Source: Myxococcales bacterium
GTDB lineage: Bacteria; Myxococcota_A; Polyangia; Polyangiales; Polyangiaceae
Direction of reading: 5' to 3'
Length of the DNA stretch: 64,000 bases
Assembly (NCBI GenBank): GCA_016703425.1
Contig: JADJCA010000012.1
Span: 1-64,000 of the forward strand
Shown: positions 56,173 through 64,000 of the stretch, in pieces
How positions within the stretch are numbered: position 1 is the stretch's first letter
How the letters are laid out: each line of letters starts with the position of its first letter
The notes under the pieces: generated by a model
What the model saw: the letters and a program-made list of their open reading frames with translations, nothing else
Databases searched by the model: none
Told to the model about the DNA's origin: nothing
Translations under genes and position numbers: made by a program

Positions 56173-57357
56173 GGCAAGGCACCGGGCGAGGGCCCGATAG
56201 GCGGCCGCCGCCAGACGTGCGTCGGCATCACACACCTCGCGAAAATCGTCGGAACGGAGCCGAAACGCGCGCACCTTTCCCTGGGCGGCGTAGGTCGCGG
56301 GGCGCCGCGCCTCCACGAGCGACTCAGGGTAGAGCACGGCGCCGGCCCCAAGTGCTACGCCGTCGGACCTGGAGACCTCACCGTCGAGCACGATGTAGGC
56401 GACGCGATCTTGGGCGACGATGCGCGGGATCCGCCGCTCCGAGAGCTCGACCTCGACGACCGCCGACAGGATGCGAAGGGCGTGGGGACGGCTGAGCATG
56501 GCGAGGAGTGGCGCCGAAAGCGCGACGTCCAAGTCTCGCGCCGCCGCTTCGCCGTCGTCGCGGGGGCCGATGGGCGGACCAATGTCGACGACCACCGCGG
56601 TGGCGTTGTCGCGGCCGCCTGCGGTGATGGCGGCGTCGATGAGTCGCTGCGCAGCGTGGGCGGCCGTTCCTCCGCGCGGGCCCATCTTTGGCTCGCTCTG
56701 AACCATCTGATGAACGCCGTCGGTGCAAAGGACGAGGCGATCGCCGCTGGCGACGGCGAACGAGACGCGATCCGACGCGACCGTAGCGCCGACGCCCACG
56801 GCGTTGAGCAGGCGGTTGGGGACGCTGGTCTTGGCGCGGGGCGGGATCGAGCCCTTCACGCCGAGGCTCATTCGGACATCGTGGTCGTCGGTCACCTGAA
56901 TCGTGGCCGATGGCCGGACGAGGTACACGCGCGAGTCGCCGACGTGCAGCAAGAAGGCGCGCTCGCGCGCGAACAAGAGCACGTCGACGGTGGCGCCCAT
57001 GCCGCGCCACTCGGGGTGTCGATCGCCCTCGGCGCGGACCTTTTGATGCGCAGCGTCGATGGCGCGCTGCATGGCATCGAAGACGGCGCTGCGCGTGTCG
57101 ATGGAAGGCTCGGCCACATAGGCCAAGAGCTCGTCCTGTTGCTCGGAGAGGGTCGCGCGAATTGTGTCGACGGTCAGTCGGGAGGCGAGCTCGCCGGCGG
57201 CGTGACCTCCCATGCCATCGGCCACGATGAAGAGACCCGCCGCCGAGTCTGCGTGGAAGGCGTCTTCGTTGTCGTCGCGCACGAGGCCGCGGTGCGAGAC
57301 GGCGCCCGAGGTCACGCGAAAGTCGAAGAACGGATTCGCGGACGCCTCGTCGACCAT
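56167..57357 (-). CDS. PP2C-type Ser/Thr phosphatase with C-terminal CNBD-like domain
   Basis: The start at the ATG at 57357 gives 396 residues. Phosphatase domain (about 15-250): RDDNEDA (27-33), VADGMGGHAAGE (45-56), LLHVGDSRVYLV, and DNATAVVVDI supply the metal-binding Asp residues and core motifs. The C-terminal portion (about 270-390) looks like a degenerate cyclic-nucleotide-binding domain. It could reverse phosphorylation by the neighbouring PknB-like kinase in 53369-54853, though that pairing is inferred. The stop sits in a tandem repeat. Confidence 0.9.
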   Translation of the reverse strand: MVDEASANPFFDFRVTSGAVSHRGLVRDDNEDAFHADSAAGLFIVADGMGGHAAGELASRLTVDTIRATLSEQQDELLAYVAEPSIDTRSAVFDAMQRAIDAAHQKVRAEGDRHPEWRGMGATVDVLLFARERAFLLHVGDSRVYLVRPSATIQVTDDHDVRMSLGVKGSIPPRAKTSVPNRLLNAVGVGATVASDRVSFAVASGDRLVLCTDGVHQMVQSEPKMGPRGGTAAHAAQRLIDAAITAGGRDNATAVVVDIGPPIGPRDDGEAAARDLDVALSAPLLAMLSRPHALRILSAVVEVELSERRIPRIVAQDRVAYIVLDGEVSRSDGVALGAGAVLYPESLVEARRPATYAAQGKVRAFRLRSDDFREVCDADARLAAAAYRALARCLAS

Positions 57358-57388
57358 CGAGATCGGTAAGCCTACACGTCCCGGCCTC

Positions 57389-59206
57389 GTGCCGGAATCG
57401 ACCCGGGCTCGCCCCTCCGCTACTTTGGCAATTCGCACTCTCGACGACGACTTTCGCAGGCAGAACTTGCTTCGGGCGACCTTCCAACACTTACGCAGCT
57501 TGTTCGCGGGCCTGACGCGCGAGGAGCGGCTTGTACTCGTGGTCGTGGCGTTGCTCCACGGCGTGGGCCTCGGCTGGGGGCTTCCGTCGAGCGACAGCTG
57601 GGACAACGACGGCGTCGCTCCGCGCGACTTTTTGCCTGGCCTCCTCAAGACCTTCACGCAGGGCGACTACTACACCTACCCGCCGCTGCAGCTGCTCTTG
57701 CTCGCGCTGCTCACGCTGCCGGTGACCTTGTTCGCGCTGGCGCGCGCCGGCTCTCTGTCGCAGGAGGCCGTGGTTCGCTCGTTTCTCGACCCGCACGTCA
57801 TGACGGCTTTCACGGTCGCCGCGCGCGCGATGTCGTTCGTTCAGTCGATGGGCATCGTCCTCGTGATGGGCGAGCTCGCCGCGCTCATCGCGAAGGACCG
57901 TCGCGCGCGGGTCTACGGCATGGCGCTGGCCGGCCTCGAGGTGACGCTGACCTACTACGCGCACACCACCAACCTCGACGTTCCTTACCTCTTTTGGGCG
58001 ACGCTCGCGCTCCTCGCCTTCGCGCGCGCCAAAGAGGGCGACGCGCCGAAGGGGCTCAGGCGAGCGGCGATCTTTGCGGCCTTCGCCGTGGCGACCAAGG
58101 ACCAAGCCTACGCGCTCTTCATGTTCTCGATACCTCCGCTCGCGGTGGCGTGGCTTTGGCAGCGACGCACCCGCGCCCGTGAGCTCGTGCGAGAGCTCGC
58201 GGTGGCGGTGCTCCTGACGTTCGGCGTCGTCCTGCTCATCGACGGTGCCTTCTACAATCCGCGCGGCTTCGTCGCGCGGCTGAGGTTCCTGCTAGGCCCA
58301 GCGAGCCAAGACTTCGCGCAATACGCCAAAACTCTGCGCGGCGCCGCTGCCGCCTTCGCCGACGTGTGGCGCTCGTTTCCGGTGCACTACCCGGCAGTCT
58401 TCGCGCTCCTCTTCACCGCGGGGGTGCTCATCGCCATCTGGCCGCGTCGCGACGCAGAGGGGCGCCGCCGCGACGCGGCCGTGGCGCTGCTGCCGGCGCT
58501 CGGGGCGTTGTCGTTCACGCTGGGGTTCAATTGCTGGGCGCGTCGCGTCGAAGAGCGCTTCGAGATGCCGCAGATGGTTCTCATGAGCGTCTACGGCGCC
58601 GTGGCCCTGGCGGCGCTCGAGCGCTGGGCGCGGGGGCGGAGCCGTCCGGCGCGCGTGGCCTTCGGTCTGCTTTGCTCCGTGGCGCTGCTCCTCGCGCTGC
58701 GGCAGAGCGCCGCGGTGGTCGCCGTCATGCTGGACGACCCGCGCTATCAGGTCGAAGACTTTCTCGCAGCCAAGCTGGCATCCGGCGACGGTGTCGAGGT
58801 CTATGGGAGAAATGTGTATCTTCCACGATTCGCGGCGGGCACCCACGTGTGGCGCGTCGGTCCCGACGAAGTCGGCCGTCGCAACCCCATGCCCGGCATC
58901 GTCGAGGTCGAGGCTCCCTACGGAGCCATCGCGCAGCGGAAGCCGCGTTTCGTCGTTGTTGGAGCCGGCTTCGCGTGGCGCTATCGCATTGGACGATGGG
59001 ACGGTGACGCGGGGCGTGTGCAACCGGTGAGTCACTCGGGCAACCTCACGGACACCGATGCCACCGCGTTCTTTCAATCGCTCTTTGCCGGCACAGCCGG
59101 CTACCGAGAGGTCCTCCATGCACGCCGTGAGGGGCGCGTCTTTCCCACCATCGAGCTGCACGCGAGCCTCGGCATGCAGGTCTACGTGTTTGAGCGCGAC
59201 CGCTAG
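57389..59206 (+). CDS. Integral-membrane protein, PMT/ArnT glycosyltransferase-like
   Basis: 605 residues if the GTG at 57389 is the start; a TTG at 57425 is an alternative. A dozen hydrophobic segments follow a short cytoplasmic N-terminus. WGLPSSDSWDNDGVAPRD in the first periplasmic loop resembles the acidic catalytic loop of GT-C enzymes, and a C-terminal hydrophilic part follows. Candidate for lipid-linked sugar transfer to envelope molecules; acceptor unknown. Ends overlap with the convergent mannosyltransferase-like gene by 4 nt. Confidence 0.75.
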   Translation: MPESTRARPSATLAIRTLDDDFRRQNLLRATFQHLRSLFAGLTREERLVLVVVALLHGVGLGWGLPSSDSWDNDGVAPRDFLPGLLKTFTQGDYYTYPPLQLLLLALLTLPVTLFALARAGSLSQEAVVRSFLDPHVMTAFTVAARAMSFVQSMGIVLVMGELAALIAKDRRARVYGMALAGLEVTLTYYAHTTNLDVPYLFWATLALLAFARAKEGDAPKGLRRAAIFAAFAVATKDQAYALFMFSIPPLAVAWLWQRRTRARELVRELAVAVLLTFGVVLLIDGAFYNPRGFVARLRFLLGPASQDFAQYAKTLRGAAAAFADVWRSFPVHYPAVFALLFTAGVLIAIWPRRDAEGRRRDAAVALLPALGALSFTLGFNCWARRVEERFEMPQMVLMSVYGAVALAALERWARGRSRPARVAFGLLCSVALLLALRQSAAVVAVMLDDPRYQVEDFLAAKLASGDGVEVYGRNVYLPRFAAGTHVWRVGPDEVGRRNPMPGIVEVEAPYGAIAQRKPRFVVVGAGFAWRYRIGRWDGDAGRVQPVSHSGNLTDTDATAFFQSLFAGTAGYREVLHARREGRVFPTIELHASLGMQVYVFERDR

Positions 59207-60660
59207 GAGGCCGCCTCGCTGGCGGCGCCTTCGGGCCTTCGCAACAGCCACGCAAACAAGAACACGAGCACCGCAAGTCGCACAGACATCGTCGCGACGC
59301 CAACGGGCCATTGCCGGTAGACGTGATCGTAGAACGCGCGCAAGTAAAGCTGGCTGAGCCCGACGACGAGCGCCAAGAGGAATGTCAGCGCGGAGAGGGG
59401 CGAGGCGCGCACCCGCGCCACGAGCGCGCCGAGGCCCTTCGCGCGGGGCGGAGGCGCGTACACGTGGGGCGCGGCCAAGACGGCGGGCAACGCCCACGTC
59501 AGGTATTGAGGTGAGAACACCTTGCCGCCGAGCCATAAGGCCACGAGGCCCGCGAGCGTCGCGACGACGAGGTCGAGCGTCCGGCGTGGCTCATCGCGAG
59601 GGGCCTTGGCGCCGGTCCACGCCGAGAGCGCCGCCGCGGCGACGAGGGCGAGCGTGAGCGGAACGCTCGCCTTCGCGAGCGCGTCGGCGACGACCCCATG
59701 AAAGTTGTACGACCCGTAATCCATGGCGGCTTCGGCCCCGCGCCCTGCGATGAGGCGCCCGATGCCGTAGAGCACGCCGAGGCACGACTCGACGTGGAGC
59801 GCTCGCTCGCCGTGATAGGCGAGGAGCATTGGGAGCGCGGAAGGTGTCGCGAAGAGGGGTAGCAATCCGATGGCGGTGCCCAAGACGCCCCCCAGTGCCA
59901 CCCGGCCGAGCGAGCGCGCGTGCACGTCACCGGTTGCAAGGAAGAGCGGCACGACGACCAACGCCGGCACGAGCTTCGTGGCGAAGACCAGGCCGGCGCA
60001 CACGTCCAGCAGAACCCACCGGCGACGTACCGCCGCGAAGAGCATCGTCGTCATTCCCAGGGCGACCAAAGCGTCGAGCCGCTGAATGGAAATGGCGCCG
60101 TGCGCCAGCAATAGGAGACCGAAGAGCACCGCGCGCAGCGAAAGGTCACGGGCGCGGGCCTCGGCGGCGGGTCGCGGCGCCGCGTGAATCGCCAACGCCG
60201 CGGCGGCGAGGAGCACGAGCCCCATGAGCGCGCCGAACAAGCGTGCATAGTGACGAAACTCGTGGGCGATCAGCGCGGGGGCGACCACGAAGGGAAAGTT
60301 GAGCGGCAGGTACTCAAGCGGCACTTCCGTGTAAGGGGTGTGGAAGCGGCCGTCGGCGGGCGTCTCGACGGGCGGCAACGACGACTTGCCGCGGCTCGCC
60401 AAGATCCTCGCGTTGTAGGGCCGGCCCAACGTCGCGTTGGCCGTCGCGAAGTAGATCTCTTCGTCACCGGAGCGGCGGTACAAGAAGGACGTCGGGTACC
60501 GGAGCGTCTCGACGACGTTCGCGGACAGGTTCGCCTTCACGCGATCGCGGTAGGCCTCCCAGTCGGCGCCGCCCACGCTCTGATTGAGCCAGAAAAGCGG
60601 CACAAAACAGGCAAAGAGCAGCGCGAGAGCGAGGTGCCTCGTGGAGAGTGCGGCGCGCAT
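59203..60660 (-). CDS. Integral-membrane GT87/DUF2029-like mannosyltransferase
   Basis: 485 residues from the ATG at 60660. About ten hydrophobic segments and a first large loop (about 28-110) with GADWEAYRDR, which supplies the early acidic residue expected of GT-C glycosyltransferases. The segment KVFSPQYLTWALP fits the DUF2029/GT87 family, known for polyprenyl-phosphate-mannose-dependent transfer in actinobacteria. Stops of this gene and the PMT-like one overlap by 4 bp (59203-59206). Confidence 0.82.
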   Translation of the reverse strand: MRAALSTRHLALALLFACFVPLFWLNQSVGGADWEAYRDRVKANLSANVVETLRYPTSFLYRRSGDEEIYFATANATLGRPYNARILASRGKSSLPPVETPADGRFHTPYTEVPLEYLPLNFPFVVAPALIAHEFRHYARLFGALMGLVLLAAAALAIHAAPRPAAEARARDLSLRAVLFGLLLLAHGAISIQRLDALVALGMTTMLFAAVRRRWVLLDVCAGLVFATKLVPALVVVPLFLATGDVHARSLGRVALGGVLGTAIGLLPLFATPSALPMLLAYHGERALHVESCLGVLYGIGRLIAGRGAEAAMDYGSYNFHGVVADALAKASVPLTLALVAAAALSAWTGAKAPRDEPRRTLDLVVATLAGLVALWLGGKVFSPQYLTWALPAVLAAPHVYAPPPRAKGLGALVARVRASPLSALTFLLALVVGLSQLYLRAFYDHVYRQWPVGVATMSVRLAVLVFLFAWLLRRPEGAASEAAS

Positions 60661-60769
60661 CGGAGGGGGCCGGTTGGTATCAGAATCGGAGCACGAAGTC
60701 TTTCGGCGGCGGGGGGAGCGCGTGGGCGCCCCGTACCTCGAACCTGCCGACTCCACGGTGTCGGGGGTC

Positions 60770-62209
60770 CTAGGCCAACGAGACGACGCGCGCGTAGCCG
60801 TCGTAGCTGCCGGTGACGAACCGGTCGCCGCCGAGCGGCGCCACGGCCCGCACGAAGCTTCCGAGGTTCACCGACGACCGCTCCCTGAGGCGGCCGTCGA
60901 GGCGGCGTACGACGCCGTCTTCGCCGCCGCAGACGAGGCCGCCCTCAGCAGGCGCGAGCGCATCGACGGAGCCGCTGCCCACGACGCGCGTTCGCACGGC
61001 GAGTTCGGGGCCTCCTTGGGTCACTAGGAAGAGGGCGACGTCGCCGTTGGCGAAGCCCACGGCGAGACGGTCGTCGTCGAGCGCCGCGAGCGCGCGAATG
61101 GGCGAGGGGCCCGCCCATCGCCAGCGCACGTCGCCGTGGTCGCTCACCAAGGAGAGAGACCCGTCCTCGGCGCCGGAGGCGACGAGGCCTCGGAGCCGCG
61201 CGAGCGCCCAGACCCACCCTTCGTGCGCGGCGAGCAGGGTGGCGTCGCCGTTCGACGCGTGGCATCTCCGCACCGTGCCGTCGGCCGCGCCCACCGCGAA
61301 GGCCCCACCGCCGAGGCGGCACAGCGCGAGGACCGCAGAGCCGAAAGCGAGGTGCCGATGGCTCTCGGAGGGAGCCTCGCACCGCGCGTCCAAGACGCGG
61401 GTCGTGCCGTCGCGCGAGCCGCTAATGAGAACGCCCGGCAGCGCCTCCGCGAGGCACGTGACCGAGGCTTCGTGACCGCCAACGACGGCGACTTGCCGCC
61501 GCTCGCGCGCGTCGAAGAGGCGCACCGTTCGATCGCGTGACGCCGTCGCCACGTGGCCGCTGGCGAGCGGCGTCGCCGCGAAGACGTAGCCAGCGTGATG
61601 ACCGAGGGTCCGAGCGTCGGTCGTCGTGCGGCCCGGGACACCGTCGTAGACGACGTCGGTGCGGAGCACGATCTTCGTACCGTGGCTCACCGGTTCACCG
61701 TCGTGCCACGTGTCGTGGCGGAAGAGGATGGCGTCGCCGCGCCGAGGCCGCACCGAGGCGTAGAGCGCACCCGTTCGGCCGGAGAAGAAGCGCGTGTGGC
61801 CGCCACCGAACTCGTGTGGCTCCGACAGGGAGAGTTGGCACGTCAAGAGCGACCGCCGCTCCGGGGTGGGCTCGAAGGCGCCGTCTTGGTGACGCGTGAA
61901 GGACTGGCCGGCCGTGTAGCGGCAGACGCGAAATCGCGGATTCAATGCGACGACCCGAGCGCCACCGAGCGTTTGCGGTAGGCGTGCGGCGATGCGCCGG
62001 AAGAGGCGCGCCGAGAAGCCCTCGTCGTCCCAGACGAGGCGGTCGTTGTTGCGGTAGCCGGGCGGGTAGGCGAGGGCCATGGGCGAAAAGCCCGCCGCCT
62101 CGGCCCGCGCGACCAGCGCCGCGCACTCCGCCTTCGTCAAGACGCCGTCAAGCAGCGCGTAGGGCGGCCCGGCGGTCGCCTGCTCGCGCCCGTTGAATGT
62201 TGGTTGCAC
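60770..62209 (-). CDS. 2OG-Fe(II) dioxygenase fused to WD40-like propeller
   Basis: 479 residues from the GTG at 62209 (a TTG at 62215 is also possible). N-terminal prolyl-4-hydroxylase-like domain (about 15-190): HxD motif in TRHQDGAF (H107, D109), distal His in WHDGEPV (H169) and Arg in VLRTDVVY (R183) for 2-oxoglutarate. From about 205 to the end there are six or seven WD40-type blades (GHVATASRDRTVRLFDARERR, GVLISGSRDGTTRVLDAR, FVTGSYDGYARVVS). Joining an oxygenase to a propeller gives it a docking surface; the propeller probably picks the protein substrate. Substrate unknown. Confidence 0.87.
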   Translation of the reverse strand: MQPTFNGREQATAGPPYALLDGVLTKAECAALVARAEAAGFSPMALAYPPGYRNNDRLVWDDEGFSARLFRRIAARLPQTLGGARVVALNPRFRVCRYTAGQSFTRHQDGAFEPTPERRSLLTCQLSLSEPHEFGGGHTRFFSGRTGALYASVRPRRGDAILFRHDTWHDGEPVSHGTKIVLRTDVVYDGVPGRTTTDARTLGHHAGYVFAATPLASGHVATASRDRTVRLFDARERRQVAVVGGHEASVTCLAEALPGVLISGSRDGTTRVLDARCEAPSESHRHLAFGSAVLALCRLGGGAFAVGAADGTVRRCHASNGDATLLAAHEGWVWALARLRGLVASGAEDGSLSLVSDHGDVRWRWAGPSPIRALAALDDDRLAVGFANGDVALFLVTQGGPELAVRTRVVGSGSVDALAPAEGGLVCGGEDGVVRRLDGRLRERSSVNLGSFVRAVAPLGGDRFVTGSYDGYARVVSLA

Positions 62210-62309
62210 GACCAAAATATGAGCCGCGCGACCCGCCGCGTCAAGTGGCGCGCGAAGTTCCCGCCGCGAGGTCCTTGACGCGGCGGACCGTTGGCAAAAC
62301 GATGAAGGC

Positions 62310-62915
62310 GTGCCGAGGCCGTCGAACACCGCCGAGCGACGCGCCGAGATTGTCGACGGCTTTCTCTCGGTCATGTCCCGTGAGGGCTACGAGCGCGCCA
62401 CCATCTTGAAGGCGGCGCGGGCCGCCGGCCTCAGCCCGGGCCTCGTGCACTACCACTTCGCAGACAAGGAAGCGGTCCTCGTGGCGCTCGTGGAGCAGCT
62501 TGCGGCAGGGCTATCGTCGCGCGTCGCGGCGCGCCTCGCTGCGGCGGGAGACCACCCACGCCGCCGTGTGCACGCCATCGTCGACGCCCTCGTGGCGAAA
62601 GACGACGACGCGGATCCGCGCGCCGTGGCCGCGTGGGTCGTCGTTGGCGCCGAGGCCGTCCGAGAGCCAGCGGTCCGTGCGCCGTACGCAGCGGCCCTCG
62701 CCGCGTTGTTCGCGCAGCTCGAGACCGAGATCGCGAGTCTCTTGCGCAGCGAAGGGAAGAGCCCGCGGCGCGCCAAGGGTATCGCGGCCGCGCTGCTCGT
62801 GGCGTTCGAAGGCGCCTTTCAGGTGTCGGCCACGGCGCCGGGCTTGCTCCCCGACGGATTCGCCGCCAAAGCCCTGCGCCGCGTCGTCGACGCGCTCGTG
62901 GAGTCACCCTCGTGA
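62310..62915 (+). CDS. TetR family transcriptional regulator (BetI-like)
   Basis: 201 residues from a GTG. HTH at about 10-55: ILKAARAAGLSPGLVHYHFADKEAVL matches the TetR recognition helix. The C-terminal ligand domain is helical. Divergent from the dioxygenase-WD40 gene across 100 bp, so it may control that gene or the HD gene downstream. Its stop overlaps the next gene's GTG by 4 nt (GTGA). Confidence 0.9.
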   Translation: MPRPSNTAERRAEIVDGFLSVMSREGYERATILKAARAAGLSPGLVHYHFADKEAVLVALVEQLAAGLSSRVAARLAAAGDHPRRRVHAIVDALVAKDDDADPRAVAAWVVVGAEAVREPAVRAPYAAALAALFAQLETEIASLLRSEGKSPRRAKGIAAALLVAFEGAFQVSATAPGLLPDGFAAKALRRVVDALVESPS

Positions 62916-63571
62916 CGCGCGCGGCGCGCGCGTTGCTCACGGAGGCGGCGCCGCCGGGCCTCGACATCGATGGCCTCTACGATGAGCTGGCGGCGGCCTA
63001 CGCGACGCCGCCGCGCGCGTACCACTCGCTCGACCACATCGCGGACGTGGTGAGTCACTTCACGGCGGTCTCGCGCGCTGGACTATGGCACGCACCGCGC
63101 GAGGCCTTTCTGGCAGTGCTCTTCCACGACGCCGTGTACGTCGCCGGGCGCGGCGACAACGAGCGGAAGAGCGCTGAGCTCGCGGCCGAGTGCATCGCGC
63201 GGCACTCGCCGGCCCACGCCATCGACGTCGCTCGCGTCGTCCACCTCATCGAGCTGACGGCCCGTCACGGCTCGGTCGAAGCAGGCTCCGTCGACGCCGA
63301 CGCTGCGCTCTTTCTCGATTGCGACATGGCGATTCTTGGCGCGGAGCCGACGGCGTTCCTCGCTTACGAGCGCGCGATCCGTCTCGAATATGCGCACGTG
63401 CCGGACGCCCTCTTTGCACAGGGCCGGGCCGCCTTCTTGGAGAAGGTCCTCGGGTCTCCGCGCATCTTCCTCTCGCCCTACTTCCACGAACGACTCGACA
63501 GCGCGGCGCGGCAGAACCTGGCGGGCGCGTTGCAAGCGCTCGGCGGGACAATGGCGGCACCCCTTTCGTGA
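62912..63571 (+). CDS. HD-domain predicted metal-dependent phosphohydrolase
   Basis: 219 residues from the GTG at 62912 (4-nt overlap with TetR). The motifs YHSLDHI (about 36-42) and FHDAVY (about 70-75) give the metal-binding His/Asp pair of HD proteins; the later LIELTARHG and LDCDMAILG complete the site. Similar small HD proteins hydrolyse nucleotides or nucleoside triphosphates, but the substrate is unknown here. Possibly regulated by the preceding TetR. Confidence 0.87.
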   Translation: MTRAARALLTEAAPPGLDIDGLYDELAAAYATPPRAYHSLDHIADVVSHFTAVSRAGLWHAPREAFLAVLFHDAVYVAGRGDNERKSAELAAECIARHSPAHAIDVARVVHLIELTARHGSVEAGSVDADAALFLDCDMAILGAEPTAFLAYERAIRLEYAHVPDALFAQGRAAFLEKVLGSPRIFLSPYFHERLDSAARQNLAGALQALGGTMAAPLS

Positions 63572-63584
63572 GAGGCTGATCCTC

Positions 63585-64000
63585 GTGGACGCCTTCTTCG
63601 TAGCCCTTCTTGCGCTCTTCGTGGCGTTGCTCCTCGTGTCCGAGCGGCGTGATTCGATGCGCGGACGCTGGCTCACCAAGCCCGCGGCCTCGGTGCTCTT
63701 CGTCGTCGCCGGGGCTCGCTCCCTGGTCTTCGCCACGCCCAACGCCGGGCTCACGTCGTTCGAGCGGCTCGTTTTTGCCGGTCTTGTCTTGGCGGCGCTT
63801 GGCGACGTGCTGCTCATTCGCGCGCAGCGCCCGGACGCTGTGGGGCAACGCTTCTTCCTCGCGGGCCTGGCCACGTTCCTCCTTGGACATGTGGCGTACG
63901 CCGGCGCCTTCGCGGTCCGCGGCGTCTCGGTGTTCGCGGTGGAGGGCGTCGCGCTGCCGCTCTTGCTGGCGGGCGCGCTGATTCTTGGGTGGCTCTGGCC
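63585..64000 (+). CDS. YhhN/TMEM86-type lysoplasmalogenase (3' end cut by window edge)
   Basis: Visible 138 codons from a GTG at 63585. Hydrophobic segments LALFVALLLVSE, then the family motif LTKPAAS, LAALGDVLL and a later GHVAYAGAF. This fits the YhhN family, which includes lysoplasmalogenases; myxobacteria make plasmalogens, so that activity would have a natural role. It lies 13 bp after the HD gene, on the same strand. No stop is visible before base 64000. Confidence 0.85.
   Translation, partial: MDAFFVALLALFVALLLVSERRDSMRGRWLTKPAASVLFVVAGARSLVFATPNAGLTSFERLVFAGLVLAALGDVLLIRAQRPDAVGQRFFLAGLATFLLGHVAYAGAFAVRGVSVFAVEGVALPLLLAGALILGWLW

Overview
The window is about 70% G+C and densely packed with genes. 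It is full of lipoproteins with Asp/Ala/Gly-rich linkers, Cys-rich modules, RCC1 and fibronectin-III arrays, eukaryote-like Ser/Thr kinases and a PP2C phosphatase. This profile suggests a chromosome segment of a Myxococcota member, probably Polyangiales. That assignment is inferred from gene style, since no rRNA or other marker gene is present. I see no tRNA, IS element, prophage or CRISPR array.

Layout. 1-7221: an edge-truncated Ser/Thr kinase with a C-terminal membrane domain, two small lipoproteins, a suppressor-of-fused-like protein, a CNBD-PilZ protein coupled to a plant-type enoyl-ACP reductase (fabI), and a Gly/Pro-rich secreted candidate with a double-glycine leader. 7634-14271: a very large lipoprotein with the domain order of teneurins (Cys-rich repeats, TTR-like, FN-plug-like, NHL, YD/Rhs shell), split by an out-of-frame deletion near 10509. 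14311-18012: two lipoproteins, one with a helical-barrel catalytic-type domain and two carbohydrate-binding-like modules. 18354-27257: a seven-gene arginine operon of the N-acetylcitrulline type (argF'-argG-argE'-argAB-argC-argH), ending in a shrunken carbamoyl-phosphate-synthase-large-chain relative. Every junction in it is a 4-nt ATGA/GTGA overlap.

27261-41646: a P-loop NTPase, M18 aminopeptidase, MaoC hydratase with a LOG protein, Gfo/Idh oxidoreductase, HAD hydrolase with a degenerate receiver, several lipoproteins (including a 7-unit RCC1 propeller), and a sensor kinase / TPP enzyme / nitroreductase cluster in which the TPP enzyme has an internal out-of-frame deletion. 41964-53313: surface lipoproteins, including two fibronectin-III arrays (16 and 4 modules) ending in CX4CH haem-like motifs, plus an ATP-grasp ligase. 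53369-64000: a Ser/Thr kinase with a TPR partner, a PP2C-CNBD protein with a 13-bp minisatellite at its stop codon, two integral-membrane glycosyltransferase-like proteins, a 2OG-dioxygenase-WD40 fusion divergent from a TetR-HD-lysoplasmalogenase operon cut by the window end.

The arginine operon is the one clear metabolic unit. AOTCase carbamoylates N-acetylornithine, ArgG works next in the pathway, ArgE' removes acetyl from N-acetylcitrulline, ArgAB makes and phosphorylates N-acetylglutamate, ArgC reduces it and ArgH releases arginine. argD and catalytic carAB must lie elsewhere. Most other genes are single or in pairs, concerned with signalling or the cell surface.
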